Positions 51,712-62,565 of a stretch of 64,000 nucleotides of DNA are shown here, piece by piece; the first letter of the stretch is position 1; each line of letters begins with the position of its first letter. The notes beneath the pieces were generated by a model. That model had not been told where the DNA came from. It searched no databases and saw nothing but the letters and a program-made list of their open reading frames with translations. Origin of the DNA: Zygnema cylindricum (taxonomy: Eukaryota > Streptophyta > Zygnematophyceae > Zygnematales > Zygnemataceae); assembly GCA_037447655.1 (NCBI GenBank), contig JBBHKE010001956.1, forward strand, positions 162,198 to 226,197. Direction: 5' to 3'. The translations under genes and the position numbers were made by a program.

Positions 51712-54063
51712 GGTACCTCACCGAAGTGGTTGTATATAATATTGAAGTTCAACAAAGTTGTCCACAATACACAAAAACGCTTAGGCAACTACAAAAATAT
51801 TGACAACACATGAGGGCGTGGTATCTTGAGCAACTGAAAAACATCTCAAGAGAGAGTAAAGAATTGAAAGCCTTGAAGAGGAAAGCTGATCTCGACCCGG
51901 AAAGCTTGACTTCTGAAGAAAACTACGACCTGAATTTGGGAAGGAGATGAAGAGGATTGAAAAAAATGAGAAGTTGTTGAAGTTGTTGAAAAGTTGTTGT
52001 TGTTGTTGTTGTTGTTGCTGTTGTTGTTGATGTTGTTGTTGTTGCTGCTGCTGCTGCTGCGGCGGCGGCTGCTGCTGCTGCTGCTGCTGTTGTCGTCGTC
52101 GTAGTATGTTGGATATGAATGCTAGGTGTTTTTGGGTATTGGAAGATATTTCGAAAAAAATGGACGAATTAGAAGCCTTGAAGATGAAAAGTTCCCTTGA
52201 CGGGGACAGACTCGTGAAGAGAGGTATAAACTTCGTGAAATGGGGAGAAAGATGAAGAGGCTCGAAGAAGATCAAGTGTTATATCGTCATTTTCTAGCAA
52301 GATCTTTGGTTAGTCCACAAGTTGAAATGATCAGTGTGCCTATTTACAATTTGAAATGGACGGTGTTATAATAATGTTGGTGAAAGCTCTTTAGAAGATT
52401 GTAGAAAAGTATGACGGTTTTTAGCTTACTAGATACATAGATTTTAGCATTTTGAGTTGGTTGTACAATTTTCAAACCTTAATGATTTGTTTTTGTTACA
52501 GTGCACTCCGTGATCTCGTACTCAAAAATATGCGTGACCATTTTTTTAGTACTCATGGAGTTTAAAAATCGATGACTCTCCTTTATCTTGTGTACCTTTT
52601 GAGTAGACTTGGTTGGATTGTGAAATATAGAAATTAAGCTTTCCCAAATCATACTTGGTTTCAAATAGAACCTTCGTTTTTTATTCGGTTGAACGTTTAG
52701 TGTACTTTGTTGGAATGGTTTTTGACAAGCAAAGGGTTATAAGATTATATGATATTTTAATTTGAGCAACCTCGTTTTGTTTTTTTTGTTTGCATCTCCA
52801 ATGGGAGGGGAATTGTTTATCGATTTCAGAAAAAAACTTTGCCATAAATTGGCTTGCATGCCACTCTGGAATAGGTTCGAATTTTCTCAATTTTTCGACG
52901 ATATACTTGGGTTTACCCTTTTGGAAAAAAATACGAAGTACGCATTAATTGTTTTTGAAAGCGCATCGGCGAGGAATTTTTAAACCTGTAAAAGACTCAA
53001 AATCAGTGGATGAAGAATTATGAAAGTTTATTGACAAGGTTTTTAAACCTCGGATTTTTTGCCGTATTTTGAGAAAGTATTTTAATAACTAGCTTGTGTT
53101 TTTTATGATCTTGTTCACATTGTTTTTCATAACGCTCTCCTATATATTACATATTGTAAATCATTAATTTTTGTAACTAAAAAAAAGTTATTTAAATGCA
53201 AAAGTGATGAGTATTGTTCATTTCGGGAATTCAATTATATGTGCTCGTAACAAATTTTAGGTTATCGTGGTTGTGAATATGTTTGACGTATGTCCTCTTG
53301 AAAAACTTAAAAATGGCGACAAACTTATTAAAAACTTCAGAAAAGTTGTTAAAACTTCAGAAATTTCGACAATGAGAGTCGACTAATTTTGGTGAGAGAA
53401 TTTGAATCGTTTTTTGAAAGGGAAGGAGTCATTTTCGTTTCCTGGAGATAAATTGAGACGGTTGTTGAATTCCTTGCAAAAGGTCATTTAATGAAAGCAC
53501 CTTCGGATTTGAAACCCGGTGTTATCGTCCATTCCGTCGATGTTTATAAGATTTTGAATTTAAATGATATAATTGATAGATCGATAAACAAATGGTAATA
53601 AAAGAAAACTATTGAACCTAACAGAAGTCAATTGGGTTTTTAACTTTATTTTCCTTTTTTCTACTTTGTTTTAATTTATTTATTGGTCTACTGGATGACT
53701 TGCTAAAGGATTACCCTCACCAAGCAAATAGTCAAACTTTCTTGCTGAAATCTTGTTCCCATTGACTAAGATGGTTTACCGTCGCTCTTAATTTTTTAAT
53801 TATGTCTTGTTACGATTCTTGTAGAAATGACACAAGAAAAGAAAAATGATACTCCAAACGAACCAACTATGAAACAATCAAGATTTATAACACTAAGTGA
53901 AGAAATAAAAAAAACAACAAGACTTATTAAAAAGCGCGATTGTGAACCATGTATAAAATTAAAATTAAAATTTATAACACTACAAGAAGAAATGGATCAA
54001 CATGACATCGGTATCATTGTGAGTAAAAGTATTCAACAATTGAATAAACATCTAATTAATTAA
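51712..54063 (+). pseudogene. Decayed Crinkler/RHS-like NTPase, paralogue of 58464-60094
   Basis: Similarity starts at 51712 (TACCTCACCGAAGTGGTTGT), matching the first bases after the predicted splice acceptor of the intact copy, and runs colinearly to the stop at 54061. Readable pieces: KSMTLLYLVYLLSRLGWIVK (52560-52620; the P-loop glycines are lost, with a stop before KS); HKLACMPLWNRFEFSQFF (52843-52900); VFYDLVHIVFHNALLY; MFDVCPLEKLKNGDKLIKNF; REFESFFEREGVIFVS; LLDDLLKDYPHQA; and an open C-terminus 53827-54063 with EEMDQHDIGIIVS and NKHLIN. Multiple stops and frameshifts make it non-functional. A 600-bp insertion with a coiled-coil repeat and a triplet tract lies near its start. Confidence 0.88.
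51812..52275 (+). repeat. Duplicated coiled-coil coding segment flanking a GTT/GCT triplet tract
   Basis: Plus-strand pieces LKALKRKADLDPESLTSEEN (51865 onward) and LEALKMKSSLDG (52169 onward) are followed respectively by YDLNLGRR.KRIEKNEKLLK and YKLREMGRKMKRLEEDQV. They are homologous, charged, heptad-like segments. Between them, 51998-52105 is (GTT)n, (GCT)n and GCG. The intact paralogue lacks this insertion. On the minus strand the triplets read as a poly-Gln ORF (51781-52275), regarded as antisense chance. Confidence 0.7.
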
Positions 54064-55080
54064 ATTTTCTAAATGATTAAAAATCTATTTAAAAAAACTT
54101 CCAAATGAATAAACATTTGTTTCCCACAAACAGATGTTTCCCAATATTAAAAACATACTGTAACAATCTCAGTCAGGCTTTGAAATCACCTAATTAAGAT
54201 TTTTTGAGCTGCCCTATTTTTAAAGCTTCAAGTCACTATCTTACTGCTCATGAGCTCCTTTCGCTTGAGAAACAATTAACTTAAGAAACATATTTCAACT
54301 ATCTTATATTTCGCAATCACATAACTTTCTCAATATGTCACTAGGGACTCCTCGGGTTTGTAGTAATTAATCAATGTATTCGACAAATTCATGATGTGTA
54401 ATTAACCGTCTTAATTAGTGTATTCGAACAAATTCACGATGTGTAATTATGCCATAGCAAAAGACCACTTCGTATTTTTTGTCAGTTTATGAAAGAAGCA
54501 TAAAAACATACAGTTTTCCTACAGCAAAAAACAACAATCTCAGTTTATTGTACATTTACCTCACAAAACATGAAAATGTACACCTTGTCATACAAAAAAG
54601 CAACAATTCCACTCGGTTTTCATTATCATGTGTGAGGAACATGAAGATACGATTATCCTTAACATCGACAAGGCCGAGTCTTTTCGAACAAATGTGTGTG
54701 TCCATAGCAAAACTAGGAAAAACCTCAGATCAAAGAACATGCGAAAAACAGCAAAAAACAGCGGGAAACTGCAAAAAACGGCAGAAAACGGTGAAGGACA
54801 GGAAAAATCGAGCGATAAACGGTTGTCGACCATTTGCCAAAATCGAACTTGGGCATCAAAAGTTCTGCAATCCTCGTAAAAGAGAAACCGCCAATCTTGC
54901 CTTCCCTTCCCTGCAAACAACACTAATAATTGTGAATGTTGCAAGCTGATAACTTTGTGCTGTGTTTTATAAACCATCATCATTTTATAAAACACCATCT
55001 TTCTATAAACCACCATCTTCCGAGGTCGTACTCAGGATTAGACTTGCATCAACAAACAAAGTTATTCGTCAATCGACGTT
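54064..55080. other. Intergenic DNA, no supported gene
   Basis: Overlapping frames of about 140-156 codons lie on both strands (54479-54949 plus, 54588-55016 minus), without recognisable motifs. A short AAAACAGC/AAACGGC motif repeats at 54745-54800, and a TATAAACCACCATC motif at 54966-55020. Confidence 0.5.
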
Positions 55081-55084
55081 GTCA

Positions 55085-56580
55085 AAATAAAGGAGGAACA
55101 AGGAAGGAAGAAGAACGTAAAAGGAAAATGGAGGAGGGAAAAGAAGAAAGTCGAAAGAAGAAAGTCGACGGAAGAAAATCAAAAGGAGAAAGACGAAAGA
55201 AGCAAGACGAACGAAGCAGCAAGCAAGAAGGAAGAAAGAAGAAAGAAGAAAGTAGGAAGTAGAAGGAAGAAGAAAAAGGAAGAAGGAAGAAAGACGATGG
55301 AAAAAAGAAAAAAGGAGAATGAAGAAAGAAGAAATAAAGAAAAATGAAAAAAAGAAAGACGAAAAAGAAGAAAGAAGAACAGAGAAGGAAGAAGGAAGAA
55401 AAAAGAAGGAAGAAGAAAGGAGAAAGAGGAAAAAAGAAAGAAGAAGGAAAGAAAAACAAGAGAAGAAGGAAGAAGGAAGGAGAAAGAAGGAAGAAGGAAA
55501 AAAGAAAGGAGAACAGTAGAAGGAAGAAGGAAGAAGAAAAAAAAAGGAAGAAGGCAAAAGGAAGGAAAAAAAATAAGAAGGAAGACGGAAGAAGGAAGAA
55601 TGAAGAAGAAAGAAGGAAGAAGGAAGAAGGAAGAAGAAAGAAGGAAGAAGGAAAAAGTGGGAATGAAGGAAGAAGAAAGAAGGAAGAACGAAATAAGGAA
55701 GAGAGAGGAAGAAGAAAGAAGGAAGAAGGAAAAAGTGGGAAGAAGGAAGAAGAAAGAAGGAAGAACAAATAAGGAAGAGAGAAGAACAAAGAAAAAGAAA
55801 GAAAAGGAGAACAGAGAAGGAAGACGGAAGAAGGAAAGAAAAATAAGAAAGAAGGAAGAAGGAAGAAGGAAGAAAGAAGGAAAAAAAAAAAAGAGAAGAC
55901 GGAAGAAGGAAAGAAAAAAAAGAAAGAAGGAGAAAGGAAGAAGAAAAAAGGAAGAAGGAAAATGGAAGAAGGAAAAAGAAAAATGAAAGGAGAACAGAGA
56001 AGGAAGAAGGAAGAAAAAAAAAAGAAAGAAGAAAGAAGGAAAAAAAAAAAGAGAAGGCGGAAGAAGGAAAGAAAAAAAAGAAAGTAGGAAGAAGGAAAGA
56101 AAAAAAAGAAAGTAGGAAGAAGGAAGAAAAAAAAAGGAAGAAGGAAAAAGGAAGAAGGAAAAAGAAAAATGAAAGGAGAACAGAGAAGGAAGAAGGAAAA
56201 AAAAAAAAAAAAGGAAGAAGGAAGAAGGAAGAAGAAAAAAGAAAGGAGAACAGAGAAGAAAGAAGAAAAAAAAAAGAAAAAGAGAAGAAGGAAGGAAAAA
56301 AAAGAAAGAAGGAAGGAGGAAGAAGGAAAAAGAAAAATGAAAGGAGAACAGAGAAGGAAGAAGGAAGAAAAAAAAAAGAAAGAGGGAAGAAGGAAGAATG
56401 AAGAAGAAAGTAGGAGGAAGGAAGAAGGAAGAAGGAAGAATGAAGAAGAAAGAAGGAAGAAGGAAGGAAAAAGAAGGAAGAAGGAAGGAGAAAGAAGGAA
56501 GAACGAAGAAGGAAGAAAGAAGAACAAAGAAAGAATAAAAAAGAAAGGAGAACAGAAAGGAAGAAGGAAGAAGGATGAAG
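55085..56580. repeat. GGAAGAA-type purine microsatellite, 1.5 kb
   Basis: Nearly every base on the plus strand is purine. The base unit is GGAAGAA, interrupted by A-runs and by about eight copies of a GGAGAACAGAGAAGGAAGA-like block (near 55375, 55800, 55988, 56174, 56240, 56342 and 56547). This gives an irregular higher-order pattern. Long Ser/Phe-rich minus-strand and Lys/Glu/Arg-rich plus-strand frames are by-products. Confidence 0.93.
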
Positions 56581-58120
56581 GTAAGGAAATATTCACATGC
56601 ATCTACTTCCGTTATTACGCTTTCGCGAAAAAACAAAATATGAAAGGGTTTAATCACAAGCAGAGATCTTGCAATGTGATAACTATCCAGAGAAGATAAG
56701 CTAAAAAATATTAAGTGAGAAGGCGAGGGGGAGGGATAGAGGGAGGTAGAGAAAGACAAAGGGAGGGAGGGTGGGAGGGAGAGGAGGAAGGGAGGGGGAG
56801 GCAGGGAAGGAGGGAGGGATGAAAAAGGACAAAAGAATCCATCATGAGTACCATTAGATGCCGAAGATGACAACTAACCCTTTACCCGACTAAAAACAAA
56901 AAACATACAAATATCTTCACTTGATTCAGATGATGGACTGAGATGCAGCATAAAAAAAAACATCCTAAACAAAAAAAAAAAAAAAAAAAGTTTAAAAGTT
57001 TTTTTTTATGCATAAAAAAAGCATAAAAAAAAGCGGACAAAAAACAAGGCAAGAGTTTCACTTGCCCACCAAAAAATTCCCGAATCCGCCCTTGAAATAA
57101 AATAAAATAAAATATTAAAAATGAAACAAAAACAAAACATAAAACAACAACAAAAATAAGCCAAAACAACAAAATTAACAACAACATAAAAGATTCGAGC
57201 AAATACTCATCATATTAACGCAAAATTAGATGAAATATAACAAATACACATCAGATTTATAAAATTATACTTAAAATAATATACGAAATAAAATGAACGC
57301 ATAAATTGCACGGTTTAAAATACTCTAAAATGGAATGGAAGACGTCGTATTTACGTTATCGATGGTGATAATCTTAAATTGAAATTTCGGATTTTATGAT
57401 TATCTTTATCTTTATCAACAGAAGTTACAAGTACAATGATCTTTATAATGATGCTAGAAATAAGATCACAAAAAATGAAGAAAAAACCAAAATGTTTATT
57501 AACACACACAAATCTCGCCTTGGTCGAATGTAAAAAGCCCTAAAACACCATTGAACATTGAATAATTCTTGGGAAGATTTTGAAAAACTTTATATAAAGG
57601 TATGTAAAAACTTACATACACGTATTTTCAAGTTAAAAAATATGTAATATTGTACATATATCCATAAGATGTTGTGTAAACCTCGCAGATTGTAACCACT
57701 TACAGATTTGACTCGAAACCAAATGTTTCTCTTTCGTGGAAAGGGGGGGGAGGGGAAAGGACAGGGAGGGAGAGGGAAAGGGAGAGGGAGAGGGAGAGGG
57801 TGAAAATCCTTTTGTGCCATCATCGGTTTGGAAATGGGAAAGCCCTAAATGGAATGGAGAGGACAAAAAAATGCTAAAAATGTAACCCCTGGTTTCTAAG
57901 CAAACATAAACCACAAGATACAAATTTGAATAAAAAAATGAATCAAAAAGAAAGCACAATTACTGCTCCTTTAGCATCAATAAGAGACGAAAAAAGCTCC
58001 AGAAAAAGCCAAAAAATAAGGATCTTGAGAGCACCATGGGTAATCAATGCAATGACATGTCCTCGGTCCTACTGCTTCCATTCGCAGTATATTTCTTTAA
58101 CATCAAAACCCTCTTCCGCT
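56581..58120. other. Intergenic DNA with purine tract and A-rich part
   Basis: 56715-56825 is GGGAGG-rich; 56880-57230 is A-rich with poly-A runs; 57740-57800 is GGGAGAGGGAGA-rich. No gene recognised; the minus-strand frame 56882-57202 is Phe/Leu-rich low complexity. Confidence 0.5.
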
Positions 58121-58124
58121 CCCT

Positions 58125-58340
58125 TCCCCTCACCTCCCCCCCCCCCTCCCCCCATCCCCCCCCCCTCCCTCTCTCCCTCTCCTTTTCCCCCTTCCATTCC
58201 CTCTCTTCCACCCTCCTACTGATGCATCCAATGCACATAATGCAAAACACCTAAACCTCTCTCTCTTTCTCCCTCTCCCTCTCTTTCTCCCCCTCTCCTT
58301 CCTCGCCTCCCCCTCTCCGCCCCTCTCCCTCCCATTGATG
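58125..58340. repeat. C-rich pyrimidine tract
   Basis: Long C-runs (CCCCCCCCCCCTCCCCCC at 58137) and CTCCCTCTC repeats. Two copies of a TGATGC.TCC.ATGCA.-type sequence (58220 and 58336) suggest a local duplication of about 116 bp. It lies just downstream of the NTPase gene. Confidence 0.8.
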
Positions 58341-58463
58341 CTTCCGATGCATTTGATGAAGGATACCTTAGTTAAAAGTAGATCCAAAACATTGTTGAAA
58401 AAAAATAATCAAAATGATTCAAGTATTAAATCAAAAAACCTTGACATCACATACATTAAATGT

Positions 58464-60094
58464 TTATTCAATCAGATGCTTATTAAATTGTTGAGTATCG
58501 TCACTCACCGTAATACCGATGGCATATTGATCCATGTCTTTCAAAGTTTTAACAACCTTCTCTATCTTTTCGTCGGTTTGTTTGATAATACTATCATCCC
58601 GATGTTTTCTTCGCTTGTCACTTCTATGAGGAGTGATTGTTTGCTCGGGGTAATCAGTAAGCAACTCATCCGGTACAACGTAGCAAATACCCCAATTGAC
58701 TTCTTTGTCCAACTCCGAAAGCCAATTGACATTGGCGGAATTGACGATGAAACCATGTTTGAGATTCAAGGTTGCGTTCATTAAGCGACCTTTTTGAAGG
58801 AAATCCACAGCCGTTTCATTCTGTCGTTTGGAAACAAAAATTATTCCCTCATCACCTTCAAAACACGATGAAAATTCCTTCACCAAAACAAGTTGGCTTT
58901 CTTTCAACGAAATTGTTGAAAAACTTCCAGTTTTGAGATCTTTCATACGGAATTTACCGCCATTCTTCAGTTTTTCAAGAGAATATACTTCAAACATATT
59001 CCCAGCCAAAACGCCTTGAAAATGTTTACGAGCATATTCAATCGCTTTCCCCATATCAATAGTATCATCATTTTTACATTTCTGAAACAACATTTCAGTA
59101 ACAAAAAACGATGCATGACGATATATAAACCTTTTGAAATTGCCATGGGGAACAATGTGAACAAGGTCGTGAAAAATAGCTGGTGGTTGACGAAAATACT
59201 TTCCCGAACAATCCATCAACTTATGGGGTTTGGGAACATTGTTAATCAACATTTCTAATTCCTCATTCGCAGATTCGCAGTCACTCGCAGGTTGGAAAAC
59301 TCGACGCGGTACGCCTCCGAAATAATTAATGCGCTCTTCAATGCGCTTTTCTAAAGGGTGACCCAAACAAACCATAGAAAACTCAGAAAACTCTGACCTA
59401 CTCCACAATGGCATGTAGGCCAATTTATGATAAGAAGATTTTTTAAACTCGTTATACAATTCTTCTCGCCTCGGAGATGCAGCCAAAATAGAAATGTGAC
59501 CATCGCCTACTGCATGGACAGTATCATATAAACTGACAACCTTTTGGCTGTTGGAAACAATTTTAACACCGTATATTAACCGGTCAAAAGAGTCAAAAAT
59601 AGAGATTCCCTCCAATGTAATAACATACGTGCAATTCGGGAAGGTATGGTTTTTGTATTTGATAATCCAGCCAAGACGCCTAAAAACGTATACGAGGTAG
59701 AGAAGCATCATGGATTTACCAACCCCAGGAGTTCCAAGAATAGTCAAGCGTATTTTCGAGTTGCTTATGGATTTTCTAGAGATAGATGAGTCATTGTCTT
59801 GCGACCAAACTTGCATTTTCTCCATAATTGCATCGTAGCAATCACGAATCATCAATGTTTGGTACGTTTCACCATCTACAAATTCAAGTTGCTCAAATTT
59901 CAAATATCTCGTCGATGAAGAGTCATCATACTTTTCGTTGGCGTTGACAATGTTCATAAGAGCTTTTCTCAACTTTATCATCTCTCCATCTGTTCCAATT
60001 TGTGGATCAAGCACATCCATGTCTTGACAATATTGTGTATTGTTGACCACTGTGTCGAATGTGCTATGTATAACCACTTCGGCCACGTTATCCC
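58464..60094 (-). CDS. Crinkler/RHS-like P-loop NTPase, main exon
   Basis: A 540-codon uninterrupted frame. Counting from a GTG-headed frame at 60104, residues 124-131 are GTPGVGKS (Walker A), a Walker B-like VVSLYDTVHAV covers 189-199, ILAASPRREELYNEF (206-220) is a sensor-like strand, MPLWSRSEF is at 231-239, and FGGVPRRVF (262-270) is the arginine-bearing motif of Crinkler/RHS NTPases. The C-terminus has HDLVHIVPHGNFKRFIYRHA and ends DMDQYAIGITVSD-NKHLIE. No ATG lies near the N-terminus. A pyrimidine-rich stretch ending GCAG at 60095 and loss of paralogue similarity exactly there indicate a splice acceptor, so exon 1 lies upstream. Family members bind and hydrolyse ATP; some are secreted effectors, others nuclear. 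No signal peptide can be judged without exon 1. Confidence 0.85.
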
Positions 60095-60589
60095 CTGCGT
60101 TCACATCGAATGAGAAGAGATGAAAGAAATTAGGGGGACTTAAAGAACTTCAAAAGGAAAAGAGTGAGATTAAAAACAAGGATGTTAGAGAGAGGGATAT
60201 AAAAGAAATAGGGTTGCATAGACTGAGGAGACGTGGGTACGAGAGAGTGAAAGAGAAAGATGTGAATACTTGTTTTGTTTATGTGAGAGGATGTGAAGGC
60301 AAACTTGTGTCGAGAAATTTGTGGGCAAGGGTGTAAAAAAGAAAGGCGTGTGAAGTGACGGACCAAGAGAGGAAAAGGGTGCAAATTAATACAAAGGAGA
60401 GCCCATTTTGATTTTTAGGTTTTCCTCAGTTTTTTCAGTTTTTCAGTCCTTTTAGAAAGGTTTTCAATTTGGAATATGAACCGGACAGATTAGGTCACCT
60501 TATACACGAACAAATTTTACAAGATTTTACAAGTTTTTACAGAGTTTTTGCAAATATTTATAGTCTTTCTTCCTTACGATAATCAATAT
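60095..60589 (-). other. Probable intron of the NTPase gene
   Basis: On the minus strand it ends with a pyrimidine-rich run (TCATCTCTTCTCATTCGATG...) and GCAG before 60094. It contains stops in all frames. The short ORF 60130-60384 is not conserved in the paralogue. Confidence 0.55.
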
Positions 60590-60785
60590 TTTCATCAACC
60601 ACTTGAAAAATAACAATTTACAAAATATCTGTGCTACTACTTTACCACTTATTTTGAACCAATCTTTTCAAAAAAATTCCAAGGGGAGAGTAAAAACAAG
60701 AGAAGGGTAGGTTCGACAAGTATACACGAATGGTTTGATTTCAAAAGGTGTATAGAAAACATCATTCTCACCTGTTTCTTTGATT
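60590..60785 (-). CDS. Candidate upstream exon of the NTPase gene
   Basis: The minus strand reads NDVFYTPFEIKPFVYTCRTY, conserved with synonymous changes at 50937-51020. A second block (GTGGTTGATGAAAATATTGAT, about 60580-60600) also matches the paralogue. Exact splice sites and the start codon were not found. It shows that the gene extends at least 0.7 kb upstream of the main exon. Confidence 0.45.
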
Positions 60786-60837
60786 TGTCACTAACCATCC
60801 CACAAGCTACTTTTCTCATTATCCTCATCTCTACCTC

Positions 60838-61435
60838 ACACTTTCGCCCTCACTCTCGCTCTCTCACTTTCCTTCCCCCACTCTCCATCTCTCTCTCCGT
60901 TCCTCCTTCCCTACTTCCCTCCTTTCGACCTTCTCTCCCTGTCGCCCTCCATCCTTCCCTACCTCCCTCAATTCATCGCCTTCTCTTTCATCTCCCCCTT
61001 TCCCCTCTCCCTCCATCCCTCTCGCCCTCCCTCTCTCTACTCCCTCTCCCCCTCTCCCTCCGTCACCCTCTCCCACTCCATCCTTTCCCCTAACACCTCT
61101 TCGCCTCTTTCCCTCTCGACCTTTCCTAATCCTTCCCTCTCCCCCTCTCCATCTCCCCTCCATCTCCCTCTCCCCCTCCCTATATCTCCCTCCCTCCCTG
61201 TCTCCCTACCTCCCTTCCTCCCTCAATCATTCACTTCCCCCTCTTTTCCATTTCGCACACCCCCGCCTTTGCCCCTACCCCCCACTACTCCCTCCCTTAT
61301 CTCTTTGTCTCTATCGCCCTCTCTCTCTCCCCCACTCCCTTCTCCCTTAACCTCCCTCACTCTTTACTCCCTCTCCCTTCTCCCTCTCTCTCTCTCAATC
61401 CGACCCTCCCTCTCTTCCTCTCCCACCACTCTCTC
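60838..61435. repeat. Pyrimidine-rich duplicated block, copy 1
   Basis: It matches 61970-62565 nearly base for base, beginning CTTTCGCCCTCACTCTCGCT. The repeat distance is about 1.13 kb. Frames through it are Ser/Pro/Leu-rich and present on both strands, so they are not taken as genes. Confidence 0.88.
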
Positions 61436-61689
61436 TCTCTCCCCCCTCCTCTCTCTCCCACTAAGCTTATAAAGCCTGTAACATTGTGTTTGTCTTTGTT
61501 CTTTCTTTTTCTTTTCTGGTCTTTCTGTTAATTTCTCTTTTCTCGTTTGGACTTTATCAACGGCTTGTTTTTCATTATTAGGCTTTTTGTAGTTTTTTTT
61601 GTTTTTTTCTCTTTGTTGGGCTTTGTAACTTTTTCTTTTTCTTTTTTTAATCGGTTTTTGACGAGGAAACCCTTTTGTTTTTCTAACAG

Positions 61690-61887
61690 GAAAATGCTCC
61701 TCCAGACCTGAATTCAGATGTAAACAATTTTTCTGAAGAAAATAATAATGGCAATTTTGGATCGAAAAATAAAGTTGGGGAAAATGTGAGTTGCACCGTG
61801 AGAGAAAAATTGGAAGATCGTTTAAAACTTTTTTCTCTAAACAAAGGACAATTTCCTCTTCCGGCAATTATGGTGAAGGGACAGCAG
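61690..61887 (+). CDS. Candidate internal exon, 66 codons, function unknown
   Basis: The stretch is preceded by a T-rich tract and TTTCTAACAG, a consensus acceptor, and followed by CAG then GTGAAT, an acceptable donor. It is exactly 198 nt and open in the frame starting at its first base: ENAPPDLNSDVNNFSEENNN, CTVREKLEDRLKLFSLNK, FPLPAIMVKGQQ. It is hydrophilic and Asn/Glu-rich at first, then helical. It is the only non-repetitive coding-like piece between two copies of a pyrimidine-rich duplication. No homology recognised. Flanking exons were not found. Confidence 0.4.
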
Positions 61888-61969
61888 GTGAATATTATCT
61901 GCTTTTAAGAAAGATTACTCGAGAAAAAAAGAGTATTTTACTCTCTTCTCTACTCTCGCTCTCTTTCTC

Positions 61970-62565
61970 TCACTTTCGCCCTCACTCTCGCTCTCTCACT
62001 TTCCTTCCCCCACTCTCCATCTCTCTCTCCGTTCCTCCTTCCCTACTTCCCTCCTTTCGACCTTCTCTCCCTGTCGCCCTCCATCCTTCCCTACCTCCCT
62101 CAATTCATCGCCTTCTCTTTCATCTCCCCCTTTCCCCTCTCCCTCCATCCCTCTCGCCCTCCCTCTCTCTACTCCCTCTCCCCCTCTCCCTCCGTCACCC
62201 TCTCCCACTCCATCCTTTCCCCTAACACCTCTTCGCCTCTTTCCCTCTCGACCTTTCCTAATCCTTCCCTCTCCCCCTTTCCCTCTTCCCCCCATCTCCC
62301 TCTCCCCCTCCCTATATCTCCCTCCCTCCCGGTCTCCCTACCTCCCTTCCTCCCTCTCTCATTCTCTTCCCCCTCTTTTCCCTTTCGCACACCCCCGCAT
62401 CTGCCCCTCCCCACTACTCCCTCCCTTATCTCTTTGTCTCTATCACCCTCTCTCTCTCTCCCACTCCCTTCTCCCTTCACCTCCCTCACTCTTTACTCCA
62501 TCTCCCTTCTCCCTCTCTCTCTCTCACTCCTACCCTCCCTCTCTCCCTACCTCCCAACTCTCTCC
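61970..62565. repeat. Pyrimidine-rich duplicated block, copy 2
   Basis: Second copy of 60838-61435, with a few substitutions and small indels after about 62275. Confidence 0.88.

Noticed and set aside
51781-52275. Minus-strand ORF of 164 codons with poly-Gln
   Set aside because: It is antisense to the decayed NTPase paralogue, and the Gln run is only the triplet tract read backwards. Flanking sequence is explained by the plus-strand coiled-coil segments.
54479-55016. Overlapping ORFs of 156 (plus) and 142 (minus) codons
   Set aside because: Neither shows recognisable motifs; the plus frame crosses a short AAAACAGC-type repeat. No paralogue or splice evidence.
55082-56873. Minus-strand frames of 506 and 564 codons, very rich in Ser, Phe and Leu
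   Set aside because: They are by-products of the GGAAGAA purine array, which lacks stops in several frames at once. Overlapping frames are equally open and there is no non-repetitive domain.
60105-60384. Frame 60130-60384 (minus) as a leader domain of the NTPase
   Set aside because: The paralogue has no similarity over this stretch, while it is conserved on both sides, so intron is the better reading.
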